The notes below the pieces were generated by a model that did no database searches, was not told the origin of the DNA, and saw only the letters and a list, made by a program, of their open reading frames with translations. A DNA stretch of 64,000 bases from an uncultured Clostridia bacterium (GTDB lineage: Bacteria > Bacillota > Clostridia > Christensenellales > Aristaeellaceae), in NCBI GenBank assembly GCA_946413245.1, contig CAMKJS010000004.1, forward strand, positions 1 to 64,000, read 5' to 3'. The translations under genes were made by a program, and so were the position numbers. Shown piece after piece: positions 8,174 through 17,583 of this stretch (position 1 is the stretch's first letter; each line of letters begins with the position of its first letter).

Positions 8174-10147
8174 ATGGAAAAGATCACCTCCGCGCAGCTG
8201 CGGGAAAAGTTTCAGCAATTCATGGAATCCAAGGGACATCACCGGATTCAGTCCGCTTCCGTCATTCCCGAGAATGACCCGACCGTGCTGTTCACAACCG
8301 CGGGCATGCATCCCCTGGTTCCCTATCTGATGGGAACGCCCCATCCCGCCGGCACCCGGCTGACCGACGTGCAGAAGTGCATCCGCACCGGCGATATCGA
8401 CGACGTGGGAGATCCCAGCCATCTGACCTTCTTCGAGATGCTGGGCAACTGGAGTCTGGGCGATTATTTTAAGGAAGAAATGATCCCCTGGAGCTGGGAG
8501 TTCCTCACCAGCCCCGAATATCTGGGCCTGCCGAAGGATAAGCTGGCCTTCACCGTCTTCGAGGGAGACGAGGACTGCCCCCGGGATCTGACCAGCTACA
8601 ACCTGTGGCGTTCCTGCGGCGTGGCGGAAGACCACCTGTTCTTCCTGCCCAAGGCCAACAACTGGTGGGGCCCTGCCGGCATGACCGGTCCCTGCGGCAG
8701 CGACACTGAGATGTTCATCATCACGGACCGGCCTCCCTGCGGGCCGGACTGCTCTCCCGCCTGCTCCTGCGGCCGCTATCTGGAAATCTGGAACGACGTG
8801 TTCATGGAATACAACAAAACCGCCGAGGGCAAATACGAGCCCCTGGCGAAGAAGAACGTGGACACCGGCATGGGCCTGGAGCGCACGGTCTGCGTGCTGA
8901 ACGGCAAGCAGAGCGTCTATGAGATCGACGCCTTCGCCGGCATTCTGGACCGGATCAGCGAGCTGAGCGGCAAGACCTACGGCGCCGACGAGGCGGACAC
9001 CCGGGCCTTCCGGATCATCGCGGATCATATGCGCACCTCCACCTTTATCCTCGGTGACGACCGCGGCGTCAGCCCCTCCAACACGGACCAGGGCTACATC
9101 CTGCGCCGGCTGATCCGCCGCGCGGTGCGGTACGGCATGCAGCTGGGCATGGAGGAAGGCTTCACCGTGGAAATTGCCCGGGTGATCATCGACCAGTATC
9201 AGGACGTATATCCGGAGCTGGCACGCAACGCCGATTTCGTGCTGGAACAGCTGAAGCTGGAAGAGGCCCGTTTCGCCCGCACCCTGAAGCAGGGTGAAAA
9301 GGAATTCGACAAGGTCTATCAGAACGTCTGCCGCACCCGGACGCTGCTGGAAAGCATCCTCTCCGCGGAAGACGGGGTCGCTCTGGCTGCCGAGCTGGCG
9401 AAGACCAAGCAGCTTCGTCCCTCTCCGGATCTGATGCCCATCATCGAAGCGGCGAACGCCGGCGACGCGGCCGCCCTGAAGGCAGCGGTGGAAACCCGGC
9501 TGGCTTCCCTCTCCGTGCTGGACGGCCGCAGCGCCTTCAAGCTCTATGACACCTACGGCTTCCCGATTGAAATGACCCGGGAGCTGGCGGCTGAAAAGGG
9601 CCTGACCATCGACGAGGCGGATTTCGCCGAGCGCTTTAAGAAGCATCAGGAGCTCTCCCACCAGGGAGCGGATCAGAAGTTCAAGGGCGGCCTCGCGGAC
9701 CACAGCGAGCAGACAGCCCGGCTCCACACCGCCACGCACCTGCTCCACGCCGCCCTGCGGAAGGTTCTGGGAGACGAAGTCGCCCAGAAGGGCTCCAACA
9801 TCACCGCGGAACGCCTGCGGTTCGACTTCAGCTTCGGCCGGAAGATGACCCCCGAAGAGCTGACCGAGGTGGAACGCCTGGTCAACGTAGCCATCGACGC
9901 CGCCGTGCCGGTGGTCTGCGAGGAAATGACCGTGCCGGAAGCCAAGGCCAAGGGCGCCATCGGCCTGTTCGAGAGCAAGTACGGCGAGCGGGTCCGCACC
10001 TATAAGATGGGTGACTATTCCTTCGAAATCTGCGGCGGCCCCCACGCCGAAAACACCGGTGATCTGGGGTCCTTCAAAATCCAGAAGGAAGAATCCTCCT
10101 CCGCCGGCGTCCGCCGCATCAAGGCCACCATCGCTCCGAAGGGCTGA
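8174..10147 (+). CDS. alaS: Alanine--tRNA ligase, short form lacking the C-terminal DHHA1 domain
   Basis: This enzyme charges tRNA-Ala. The 657 residues cover the class II catalytic domain (TTAGMHPLVPYLMG, FFEMLGNWSLGDYF), the tRNA-recognition region and the editing domain with its zinc site (HTATHLLHAAL and CGGPHAENTG). It then ends with IKATIAPKG, whereas most bacterial AlaRS are about 870 residues and continue into a coiled coil and the C-Ala/DHHA1 domain. An additional cysteine cluster, CGPDCSPACSCGRYLEIWN, lies in the catalytic part. The stop codon is followed by non-coding repeats, so no frameshifted remainder is visible. A second, full-length alaS elsewhere cannot be excluded. Confidence 0.9.
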   Translation: MEKITSAQLREKFQQFMESKGHHRIQSASVIPENDPTVLFTTAGMHPLVPYLMGTPHPAGTRLTDVQKCIRTGDIDDVGDPSHLTFFEMLGNWSLGDYFKEEMIPWSWEFLTSPEYLGLPKDKLAFTVFEGDEDCPRDLTSYNLWRSCGVAEDHLFFLPKANNWWGPAGMTGPCGSDTEMFIITDRPPCGPDCSPACSCGRYLEIWNDVFMEYNKTAEGKYEPLAKKNVDTGMGLERTVCVLNGKQSVYEIDAFAGILDRISELSGKTYGADEADTRAFRIIADHMRTSTFILGDDRGVSPSNTDQGYILRRLIRRAVRYGMQLGMEEGFTVEIARVIIDQYQDVYPELARNADFVLEQLKLEEARFARTLKQGEKEFDKVYQNVCRTRTLLESILSAEDGVALAAELAKTKQLRPSPDLMPIIEAANAGDAAALKAAVETRLASLSVLDGRSAFKLYDTYGFPIEMTRELAAEKGLTIDEADFAERFKKHQELSHQGADQKFKGGLADHSEQTARLHTATHLLHAALRKVLGDEVAQKGSNITAERLRFDFSFGRKMTPEELTEVERLVNVAIDAAVPVVCEEMTVPEAKAKGAIGLFESKYGERVRTYKMGDYSFEICGGPHAENTGDLGSFKIQKEESSSAGVRRIKATIAPKG

Positions 10148-10154
10148 GATGGAA

Positions 10155-10189
10155 GAGTGGAGAGTGAAGAGTGGAGAGTGGAGAGTGAA
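10155..10189. repeat. Heptanucleotide array GAGTGRA, copy 1
   Basis: Five consecutive 7-base units (GAGTGGA or GAGTGAA) directly after the alaS stop. The same unit, in reverse orientation, recurs at 44147-44188 and 46746-46773. Confidence 0.8.
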
Positions 10190-10234
10190 AACTATAAACC
10201 TTTTGCTTCACAGACTAAGCTGTCCGCATGGGGT

Positions 10235-10303
10235 CCTGGGGCGTAGCCCCCAGGGCTCTTATATCTCCCCTTTCCCCCGGTAGGGGAGTAGGGGTTGGGA
10301 TAC
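10235..10303. repeat. GC-rich double-hairpin intergenic repeat, copy 2
   Basis: CCTGGGGC-GTA-GCCCCCAGG is followed by a C-run/G-run dyad and GGGGTTGGGATA, the same order of parts as at 5805-5885. It lies just upstream of the ribosome binding site of the Nudix gene. Confidence 0.65.
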
Positions 10304-10317
10304 AGGAGGGTATAAAG

Positions 10318-10884
10318 ATGCAATTTAATGTGGAACGCGAACTCTCCCATATGCGTGAAACGCAAATCTCTTCCGAAGATATATTCCACGGAAAAATTCT
10401 TCATGTGAAAAAAGACATCATCCGTCTTCCCGATGGCAGTGAAAGCTTCCGCGAAATCATCCGCCATATCGGCGCCGTCTGCGTGATTCCCGTCACGGAG
10501 AACAACGAAGTCATCGTGGAACGGCAGTACCGCTACCCCATCGACCGGGTGATCCTGGAGATCCCGGCCGGCAAGCTGGACGCGCCGGACGAGAACCGCC
10601 TTTCCGCCGTGCAGCGGGAGCTGCGGGAGGAAACCGGCTACACCGCCGACGAATGGACCGATCTGGGCGGCCTGTATTCCGCGCCGGCCTACAGCGACGA
10701 ATACATCACCATGTATCTGGCCCGGGGGCTCCACCGGGGGGAGCGGCATCCGGACGAGGGCGAGTTCCTGGATGTGAGCCGGGTGCCGCTGGCCGATCTG
10801 GCGCAGGCCGTCATGAACGGGGAAATCCCGGACGCGAAGACCCAGATCTGCATCCTGAAAGCCGCCCGCATTCTCGGCATTTGA
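10318..10884 (+). CDS. Nudix hydrolase, ADP-ribose pyrophosphatase type
   Basis: A 188-residue Nudix protein that probably hydrolyses ADP-ribose or related nucleoside diphosphate sugars. The Nudix box is present as GKLDAPDENRL and then AVQRELREETGY (GX5EX7REUXEEXGU), preceded by the ADPRase-type sequence QYRYPIDRVILEIPAGK and followed by SAPAYSDE. The start at 10318 is chosen because AGGAGGG lies eight bases upstream; a longer in-frame start would run through the intergenic repeat. A rho-independent terminator follows. Substrate is inferred from subfamily resemblance. Confidence 0.9.
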   Translation: MQFNVERELSHMRETQISSEDIFHGKILHVKKDIIRLPDGSESFREIIRHIGAVCVIPVTENNEVIVERQYRYPIDRVILEIPAGKLDAPDENRLSAVQRELREETGYTADEWTDLGGLYSAPAYSDEYITMYLARGLHRGERHPDEGEFLDVSRVPLADLAQAVMNGEIPDAKTQICILKAARILGI

Positions 10885-10894
10885 CTACCCTGCC

Positions 10895-10931
10895 CCCTCA
10901 GCGCCGGTTACCGGCCGCTGAGGGTTTTTTT
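10895..10931 (+). terminator. Terminator after the Nudix gene
   Basis: CCCTCAGCG and CGCTGAGGG pair around a 12-base loop, followed by seven T. Confidence 0.9.
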
Positions 10932-11013
10932 GTCTCTCCGCGGACAGGGTCGCGTTTTCCTGTTCTTTCCTGTTCTTTCCCTGCCCTTCCGTTGTATTTT
11001 TGCGGAAAATGTA

Positions 11014-11042
11014 TGGACATATCACAGGGATTGTGATAGAAT
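11014..11042 (+). promoter_or_regulatory. Sugar-transporter promoter with perfect dyad operator in the spacer
   Basis: TGGACA (11014-11019), 17-base spacer, TAGAAT (11037-11042). The spacer holds the perfect dyad TATCACA-N5-TGTGATA (11020-11038), which overlaps the -10. A regulator bound there would block polymerase, so repression relieved by sugar is likely. The regulator is unknown. Confidence 0.6.
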
Positions 11043-11154
11043 ACACAATGTTCGAAACGGGAAGATATTGCCAAAGGTTTTGCATCCTGATCAGGTTGTC
11101 AGCGCGGTACGCCGCGCAGATAATAAATCAAAAAAAAGGAGTGTGTTTTCCCCT

Positions 11155-12216
11155 ATGAAGAAGATCCTTGCTCTGGTACTTGCTCTGGCTCTTTGCCTCA
11201 GCTGCGCGTCCGCTCTGGCCGAGAAAGTTGGCGTGTCCATGCCCACGAAAGACCTGCAGCGCTGGAATCAGGACGGTGAAAACCTGAAGAATCTGCTCGA
11301 AGCAGAAGGCTATGAAGTTGACCTGCAGTTTGCCGGCAACGTCGAACAGGAACAGCTGAACCAGATCACCAACATGATCAACGGCGGCTGCTCTGTCGTG
11401 GTTATCGCTGCTGTTACCGGCGACTCCCTGGGTGCTGCGCTGGATCTGGCCAAGGAAAAGGGCGTCAAAGTTATTGCTTATGACCGTCTGCTGATGGCCT
11501 CTGACGCTGTTGACTACTATGCCACTTTCGACAACTACATGGTCGGCACCGTGCAGGGCACCTATGTTAAGGATGCTCTGGACCTGGACAATGCTGAAGG
11601 CCCGTTCGTTCTGGAAATCACCGCTGGTGACCCCGGCGACAACAACGCCTTCTACTTCTATAACGGTGCCATGGATGTTCTGAAGCCCTACATCGACGCT
11701 GGCAAGCTGGTTGTGAAGTCCGGCCAGATCGAGTTCAACGATGTTGCGACCCCCAGCTGGAAGACCGAAACTGCGCAGACCCGTGCGGACAGCATCCTGT
11801 CTTCCTTCTATGCTGACGGCTCCAAGATCGATGCCTGGCTGTGCTCCAATGACTCCACCGCTCTGGGCGTGACCAATGCTCTGGCTGATAAGTATGACAA
11901 CGACTATCCGATCATCACCGGTCAGGACTGTGACGTTTCCAACACCAACAACATGATCGATGGCAAGCAGGCTATGTCCGTGTTCAAGGACACCCGCACC
12001 CTGGCCAAGCAGGTCGTGAAGATGGTCGGTCAGATCCTGAAGGGTGAAGAAGTCGACGTCAACGACACCGAGACCTACAATAACGGCGTGAAGGTTGTTC
12101 CGTCCTTCCTGTGCGAGCCCGTGTTCGCCGATGTGAACAACTACAAAGAACTGCTGATCGACTCCGGCTACTATCTCGAGACCGAAGACGGCCACGTGAA
12201 GCCCCTGAGCGAATAA
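11155..12216 (+). CDS. chvE: Sugar ABC transporter substrate-binding protein (ChvE-like)
   Basis: A 353-residue periplasmic-binding-protein-like lipid- or wall-associated receptor for monosaccharides. It starts with a clear signal peptide ([20 protein letters not shown]); the Cys near residue 16 could be lipidated or simply part of the signal. The mature part matches type I binding proteins of the ChvE/multiple monosaccharide group: [34 protein letters not shown] and ITGQDCD. Its codon use is more T-rich in third positions than its neighbours, typical of highly expressed genes. It heads the operon; a stem-loop downstream probably keeps its message more abundant than the rest. Confidence 0.9.
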   Translation: MKKILALVLALALCLSCASALAEKVGVSMPTKDLQRWNQDGENLKNLLEAEGYEVDLQFAGNVEQEQLNQITNMINGGCSVVVIAAVTGDSLGAALDLAKEKGVKVIAYDRLLMASDAVDYYATFDNYMVGTVQGTYVKDALDLDNAEGPFVLEITAGDPGDNNAFYFYNGAMDVLKPYIDAGKLVVKSGQIEFNDVATPSWKTETAQTRADSILSSFYADGSKIDAWLCSNDSTALGVTNALADKYDNDYPIITGQDCDVSNTNNMIDGKQAMSVFKDTRTLAKQVVKMVGQILKGEEVDVNDTETYNNGVKVVPSFLCEPVFADVNNYKELLIDSGYYLETEDGHVKPLSE

Positions 12217-12237
12217 TTACTCCGGTATTACAAGTTT

Positions 12238-12270
12238 ATGATGCAGGCGGGCCAAGCCCGCCTGTATCAT
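12238..12270 (+). promoter_or_regulatory. Intercistronic stem-loop after the binding-protein gene
   Basis: CAGGCGGGC-CAA-GCCCGCCTG with an outer ATGAT/ATCAT extension and only a short T-run. Such hairpins after binding-protein genes partially terminate or protect mRNA. Function inferred from position. Confidence 0.65.
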
Positions 12271-12326
12271 TTAAAGACAGGGTTTACTTGTCTTTTCCAT
12301 CCGACATGAAAGGCTGGAGGAGAACC

Positions 12327-13871
12327 ATGGCAAAGATTTTGCTGGAAATGAGGAACATCACCAAGACCTTCCCGGGTGTCAAGGCGCTGGATAATGTGAA
12401 CTTCCAGGTGGAAGAGGGCGAAATTCATGCGCTGGTCGGCGAAAACGGCGCCGGCAAATCCACCCTGATGAACGTGCTGAGCGGCATCTATCCCTACGGC
12501 ACCTACGAAGGGGACATCGTCTACAACGGGAACGTCTGCAAATTCAATACCATCAAGGATTCCGAAAAGCTCGGCATCGTCATCATCCATCAGGAGCTGG
12601 CGCTGGTTCCGGAGATGACCATCGGAGAAAACATGTACCTGGGCAACGAGCGCGGGCACAAGTTCGCCATTGACTGGAATAAGACCTATTCCGAAGCCGA
12701 TAAATACCTGAAGATGGTGGGCCTTTCTGAAAGCTCCAAGACCCTGGTCAAGGACATCGGTACCGGCAAGCAGCAGCTGGTCGAAATCGCCAAGGCGCTG
12801 GCCAAGCAGGCAAAGCTGCTGATTCTGGACGAGCCTACCTCTTCCCTGAATGAAGAAGATTCCCGCGCGCTGCTTGACCTGATGCTCAGCTTCAAAAAGC
12901 AGGGAATGACCATGATCATCATTTCCCACAAACTGAATGAGGTCAGTTATGTAGCGGATACGATAACAGTGGTTCGCGACGGCGCAACCATTGAGACTAT
13001 TGACAACAGCGGTCAGGAGCCGGTCAGCGAGGAGCGGATCATCAAGGGCATGGTCGGCCGCGAGATGACTAACCGCTTCCCGAAAAGAGAAAACGTCCCA
13101 ATCGGCGACAAGATGCTGGAGGTTACCGACTGGACAGTCCATCACCCGCTGTACCCGGAGCGGAAAGTCGTGGACGGTGTGTCTATGTATGTCCGCAAAG
13201 GCGAGGTCGTCGGCATTTACGGCCTGATGGGCGCCGGACGGACGGAACTGGCTATGAGTATCTTCGGCCAGACCTACGGCACCAACATCTCCGGCAGTAT
13301 GAAAATCGACGGAAAACCCGTGAAGATCAGAAAGGGGGCTGATGATGCCATCCGGCACAAGATCGCTTATGTGACAGAAGACCGAAAAGGGAACGGCCTG
13401 GTGCTGAGCCAGTCCATCAAGGTCAATACTTCCCTGGCCCATCTGGACGCGATTTCCAGCCACACGGTGATCGACGGCGATAAAGAATATGCCGTTGCGG
13501 AAGAATACCGCGACAAACTGAAGATTAAGACCCCTACTGTTGAGCAGTTGGTGGGCAACCTCTCCGGCGGAAACCAACAGAAGGTGCTGTTGGCAAAGTG
13601 GATGTTCGCTGAACCGGACATCATGCTGCTGGACGAGCCCACCCGCGGTATTGACGTTGGGGCGAAATATGAGATCTACTGCATCATCAACGATCTTGCT
13701 GCAGCAGGAAAATGCGTGGTGATGATCTCCTCCGAACTGCCGGAGGTGCTCGGCATGAGCGACAGGATCTACATTATGAACGAAGGCAAGTTTGTCGGTG
13801 AGATGAAGGCTGAGGATGCAACCCAGGAGAATATCATGGCACTGATCCTCAAATCCGGGAGAGGTGAATGA
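12327..13871 (+). CDS. gguA: Sugar ABC transporter ATPase, two-domain (GguA/MmsA-like)
   Basis: A 514-residue protein with two fused ABC domains that powers monosaccharide import. The first domain has Walker [10 protein letters not shown], a weak signature GTGKQQL and Walker [12 protein letters not shown]. The second has a degenerate Walker A (GLMGAGRTE), a full signature NLSGGNQQ and Walker [13 protein letters not shown]. This asymmetry is normal for the RbsA/GguA group. The start at 12327 follows GGAGGAG. The stop overlaps the next gene's start (ATGA), so the permease is translationally coupled. It works with the upstream binding protein and the two permeases. Confidence 0.95.
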   Translation: MAKILLEMRNITKTFPGVKALDNVNFQVEEGEIHALVGENGAGKSTLMNVLSGIYPYGTYEGDIVYNGNVCKFNTIKDSEKLGIVIIHQELALVPEMTIGENMYLGNERGHKFAIDWNKTYSEADKYLKMVGLSESSKTLVKDIGTGKQQLVEIAKALAKQAKLLILDEPTSSLNEEDSRALLDLMLSFKKQGMTMIIISHKLNEVSYVADTITVVRDGATIETIDNSGQEPVSEERIIKGMVGREMTNRFPKRENVPIGDKMLEVTDWTVHHPLYPERKVVDGVSMYVRKGEVVGIYGLMGAGRTELAMSIFGQTYGTNISGSMKIDGKPVKIRKGADDAIRHKIAYVTEDRKGNGLVLSQSIKVNTSLAHLDAISSHTVIDGDKEYAVAEEYRDKLKIKTPTVEQLVGNLSGGNQQKVLLAKWMFAEPDIMLLDEPTRGIDVGAKYEIYCIINDLAAAGKCVVMISSELPEVLGMSDRIYIMNEGKFVGEMKAEDATQENIMALILKSGRGE

Positions 13872-15175
13872 CAATGAGCGAGAACGTAAAAAAGGCCCCG
13901 GGGTTCAGAGAAAACCTGACCGAATTTATGCAGAAATATAAAGTCGGTTCCTTCTTCCAGAAATATACCATGCTGATTGCACTGGTAGTTGTAACAATCG
14001 TTTTCGCATGCTGGAAGGGCAAAGAGGGCCTGATCCTTATGCCCCCCAACATTACCGGCCTGATTGCCGAGAACGCCTATGTCTTCGTGCTGGCAACCGG
14101 TATGCTGCTGTGTATCCTGACCGGCGGAAACATTGACCTCTCCGTCGGATCTGTCGTTTGTTTCTCCGGAGCAGTCGGATGTACTCTGATGGCGAGCGGC
14201 ACCAATGTATGGATAGCGGTGCTGATCATGCTGGCTATTGGCCTGTGCATCGGTACATTCCAGGGCTTCTGGATTGCAAAGCTGAAGGTCCCGGCCTTTA
14301 TTGCCACGCTGGCAGGCATGTATGCATTCCGCGGATTCACGAACGTGGTGATGAACGGCCTTCGGGTCGACATTACCAACGAGACATTCCTGAATATTTT
14401 CGGAAGCGGCAAGGGGAGCTATATTCCCGATATTATCCGAAACACGAACGAGGGGATTAATAGCTGGTTTACCAAAGACAATGCCACACTGCTTAAGCTG
14501 ATCGGTGAGAACTATATCACCAAATTCAATGTGACATGTATGCTGATCGGGCTGATTGCGGTGGCAGCTTTCATCCTGCTGAAGACCCGTAAGATCCTGG
14601 TACAGAAACGGCTGGGCATCAGCCAGTCCATCCCCGGGCAGATCGTCTCCATGGTGCTGATCTCAGCGGTTATGCTTTGGTTCTTCTTCAAGCTTGCCTG
14701 CTACCGCGGACTTCCGATGGTACTCATCTGGATCGGACTGATCCTTGGCATTTACCAATACGTGACGACGAAGACAGCGATGGGGCGTCACCTGTACGCG
14801 GTGGGCGGAAACGAGAAGGCGACAGCGCTTTCCGGTGTCAAGACCCGGAACGTGTACTGGTTCGCTTATGCGAACATCGGCTTGCTGGCCGGTCTGGCCG
14901 GCATCCTGACCACCGCGCGCGGCAAGGGGATCGATCCGACCTACGGCGAGGGGTATGAAATGGACGCCATCGCGGCCTGCTTTATCGGCGGCGCCTCCGC
15001 ATACGGCGGAACAGGAAAAGTTTCCGGCATGATTATCGGAGCACTGCTGATGGGTGTTATCAATAAAGGTATGATTATTATCGGTGTCGATGCCAACTTC
15101 CAGAAGGTTGTCAAAGGCATCGTACTGCTGCTTGCGGTTATGTTTGACGTGCTGTCCAAGCGGCAGAAGCGGTAA
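13868..15175 (+). CDS. gguB: Sugar ABC transporter permease 1 (GguB/MmsB-like)
   Basis: A 435-residue polytopic membrane protein of the ribose/multiple-sugar permease family. Family motifs include [19 protein letters not shown], the cytoplasmic coupling loop [21 protein letters not shown] and [18 protein letters not shown] near the C-terminus. It is longer than permease 2, with an additional segment after residue 170 and another near 240. Two ATGs (13868 and 13874) are possible starts; the first overlaps the ATPase stop. It is followed 19 bases later by a paralogous permease. Confidence 0.92.
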   Translation: MTMSENVKKAPGFRENLTEFMQKYKVGSFFQKYTMLIALVVVTIVFACWKGKEGLILMPPNITGLIAENAYVFVLATGMLLCILTGGNIDLSVGSVVCFSGAVGCTLMASGTNVWIAVLIMLAIGLCIGTFQGFWIAKLKVPAFIATLAGMYAFRGFTNVVMNGLRVDITNETFLNIFGSGKGSYIPDIIRNTNEGINSWFTKDNATLLKLIGENYITKFNVTCMLIGLIAVAAFILLKTRKILVQKRLGISQSIPGQIVSMVLISAVMLWFFFKLACYRGLPMVLIWIGLILGIYQYVTTKTAMGRHLYAVGGNEKATALSGVKTRNVYWFAYANIGLLAGLAGILTTARGKGIDPTYGEGYEMDAIAACFIGGASAYGGTGKVSGMIIGALLMGVINKGMIIIGVDANFQKVVKGIVLLLAVMFDVLSKRQKR

Positions 15176-15194
15176 GACGGGAGGAGGAGAAAAC

Positions 15195-16364
15195 ATGGAT
15201 AAGAAATTGGTTCTTTCTGCGTTAAAAAAGAACGCTATGCTCATCGTCCTCGTTCTCGTGTACCTCTTTTTTCTGATCCTCACACATGGAGGCATCTTCG
15301 AACCATCCAGCTTTACGGAACTGATTAATCAGAACGCCTATGTATACATCCTCGGCGCAGGTATGCTGATGTGTATGCTGACCGGCGGCAATATCGACCT
15401 GAGCTGCGGCGCGTTTGTCTGTTTGATCAGCGCAATTGGCGGAGTCTTTATGATCCTTCAGGGACTGGGCACAGGCGTATCCATCCTGCTGCTGCTCCTG
15501 ATCGGCGTCGTATATGGCTGTGTGCTCGGCTTCCTGATCGCTTATGTGCATATTCCGCCGTGGATCGCGACACTGGCCGGTTATCTGTCTTTCCGTGGGC
15601 TGGGAACGTTCATTCTCAGCTCGAATTCCAAGACCGGTTCACTGGCACCCTTCCCGGCAGATTTCCGCAACCTATTCTACGGAAGAATCTTCCCGACGGA
15701 AAAGGGAGTATTCAATATTCCGTGCTTCCTGTTCGGAATCATTGCGGCAGCGATTGTGGTTCTGTCTGTGTTTTCTGCTCGCAGGAACAGAATCAAAAAA
15801 GGGTATGAAGCGGACACTGTGAAGCAGGCGGCTATAAAAAGCGGCATCAGCGCAGCGGCAATTATCCTGGTCATGACGAGAATGGCTATGGACGGCGGTA
15901 TTCCGACCACACTGCTGTGGGTGGCAGGCATCATCCTGATTTACAGTTTCATCACAAGCAAGACGACGATCGGCCGCCACTTCTATGTGGTGGGCGGCAA
16001 TATCGAAGCAGCACGACTGTCCGGCGTGAATACGAAGCGGATTATGTTTATCGCTTACCTGAACATGGCGGTACTAACGACGATCGCGACAATGCCGGTC
16101 ATTGCGCGCTCAAACTCCGCTTACGCCAACCTGGGCAAAAACTTTGAAATGGATGCCATTTCCGCCTGCGTGGTGGGCGGCGTCTCCGCCAGCGGCGGCG
16201 CGGGCACCGTGCTGGGCATGGTCATCGGCGCCACGCTGATCGGCGTGATCAACCTGGGCATGAGCCTGATCAGTCTGGACGCGAACTATCAGCGGGTCGT
16301 CAAGGGCTTCGTGCTGCTGGCGGCTGTCGTGTTCGATATTCTTTCCAAGAAAAGGGCGAAATGA
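15195..16364 (+). CDS. Sugar ABC transporter permease 2 (GguB/MmsB-like)
   Basis: A 389-residue paralogue of the gene just before it, with the same motifs: LAGYLSFRGLGTFIL, GRHFYVVGGNIEAARLSGVNT and ISACVVGGVSASGGAGTV. GAGGAGG precedes the ATG at 15195. ChvE-GguAB systems usually have a single permease gene working as a homodimer, so this operon may build a heterodimer. The stop overlaps the start of the next small gene (ATGATGA). Confidence 0.92.
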   Translation: MDKKLVLSALKKNAMLIVLVLVYLFFLILTHGGIFEPSSFTELINQNAYVYILGAGMLMCMLTGGNIDLSCGAFVCLISAIGGVFMILQGLGTGVSILLLLLIGVVYGCVLGFLIAYVHIPPWIATLAGYLSFRGLGTFILSSNSKTGSLAPFPADFRNLFYGRIFPTEKGVFNIPCFLFGIIAAAIVVLSVFSARRNRIKKGYEADTVKQAAIKSGISAAAIILVMTRMAMDGGIPTTLLWVAGIILIYSFITSKTTIGRHFYVVGGNIEAARLSGVNTKRIMFIAYLNMAVLTTIATMPVIARSNSAYANLGKNFEMDAISACVVGGVSASGGAGTVLGMVIGATLIGVINLGMSLISLDANYQRVVKGFVLLAAVVFDILSKKRAK

Positions 16365-16621
16365 TGAACGGATCGACGCGTTCCGGGCTGCTGGCACTGG
16401 CGGGCGGCTATATCATCTATCTCGCCTGGGAAATGTTTCAGGCCATGCGGAACGGCACCACCAGCGTTGCTCCCGCCCTGAACATCGTGTTTATCGTCTT
16501 TTTCGTCCTCGCCGGGTCCGCTGTTCTGTTCTATGCGTACCGGGTCTGGCGAAAAAGCAAAAAGGATGACGCGGAGGAAACTCCGCCTCCCCGCCCTGAA
16601 AATGACAACAGCCTGAAATAA
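16361..16621 (+). CDS. Small two-span membrane protein of unknown function
   Basis: An 86-residue protein with two predicted membrane spans (about 9-28 and 42-62) and a charged, Pro-rich C-terminal tail (KKDDAEETPPPRP). I do not recognise a family. Its start overlaps the permease 2 stop, so it is translated from the sugar-transporter mRNA and may be an accessory subunit. It is the last gene before a terminator. Confidence 0.7.
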   Translation: MMNGSTRSGLLALAGGYIIYLAWEMFQAMRNGTTSVAPALNIVFIVFFVLAGSAVLFYAYRVWRKSKKDDAEETPPPRPENDNSLK

Positions 16622-16625
16622 AACG

Positions 16626-16654
16626 TCACCGCCCTCCCGGGCGGTGATGTTTTT
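16626..16654. terminator. Bidirectional terminator, sugar operon / ppx
   Basis: TCACCGCCC and GGGCGGTGA pair around TCCC, flanked by A-run and T-run (TGTTTTTATT), between convergent genes. Confidence 0.9.
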
Positions 16655-17564
16655 ATTCCTTCGTGTAATGTTTCCGGATATATCCATCCAGATTTCCCCA
16701 TTCGCTGACGATAAACTCCCCGATATCAAGGCATTCCATCACGGCCAGCAGAATACAGATGCCGTGCACCACGATATCCGCCCGATGGGGCTGCATCCCC
16801 GGCAGCGCCCGGCGCTGCTCCAGTGTCATATCCGCCAGCATAGCGCCGATCTCCCGCACTTCCTGCAGCTGTACCACGGTACCGTGCATGGAGGTCCGGT
16901 CCTCCCAGGGGATCTTTTTGACCATGGCAGCCAGGGTGGTAAAGGTTCCGCCGGTGCCGGCCCAGCATTCCGGCTTCCGGAAATCGCCGCACCGGTCCAG
17001 CTGCTCCCGCAGCACGCCTGCCGCCGCCCGCTCCACCAGGGCCATATCCTCCCGGCTGGTCACCTCAAACTGATTGAACAGCCGGACCGCGCCCAGCTGG
17101 CAGGAAAACGCTGTTTCGATTCCGCCGGCGCCCCCGATCACGATCTCCGTGCTTCCGCCGCCGATGTCGATCACGCCGCACCGCTCCACGCCCGGTACCA
17201 CGGCGGAAGCGCCCAGAAAGCTGAGCACCGCCTCTTCCTCTCCGGAAACGATCTCCAGCGGTTCTCCGGTGCATTCCCGGATCATCCGCATGAACTCCGC
17301 GCCGTTGGCCGCGTCCCGGGAGGCGCTGGTGGCAAAGATATGCACCTGCTCCGCACCGCACAGCCGCGCGTCCCTCGCCATCCGGGTCACCGCTGCCGCC
17401 GTGTTCCGCATGCTGACTTCGCTCAGGCAGCCGGCCGCGTCCAGCCCGGCAAACAGACGCGTCCCTTCCCGGTCTCTCTTCAGCCGCACAAAGCCTTCCG
17501 CTCCCGCTTCCGCCAGCAGCATCCGCACTGAATTGGATCCGATCCCGATCACCGCTGTTCGCAC
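16653..17564 (-). CDS. ppx: Ppx/GppA-family phosphatase (exopolyphosphatase)
   Basis: A 303-residue member of the ASKHA-fold Ppx/GppA family, which removes terminal phosphate from polyphosphate or pppGpp. It shows the N-terminal phosphate motif VIGIGSNSVRMLL, the ATSASRDAANG motif, GEEEAVLSFLG and the second phosphate loop IDIGGGSTEIV. It is the short form, without the C-terminal HD or helical domains of E. coli Ppx. The start is GTG at 17564 with GGGAGG upstream. It follows the divIC-like gene by 19 bases and is probably co-transcribed with it. Confidence 0.92.
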   Translation of the reverse strand: MRTAVIGIGSNSVRMLLAEAGAEGFVRLKRDREGTRLFAGLDAAGCLSEVSMRNTAAAVTRMARDARLCGAEQVHIFATSASRDAANGAEFMRMIRECTGEPLEIVSGEEEAVLSFLGASAVVPGVERCGVIDIGGGSTEIVIGGAGGIETAFSCQLGAVRLFNQFEVTSREDMALVERAAAGVLREQLDRCGDFRKPECWAGTGGTFTTLAAMVKKIPWEDRTSMHGTVVQLQEVREIGAMLADMTLEQRRALPGMQPHRADIVVHGICILLAVMECLDIGEFIVSEWGNLDGYIRKHYTKE

Positions 17565-17583
17565 GTGGACCTCCCCGCTTTTC

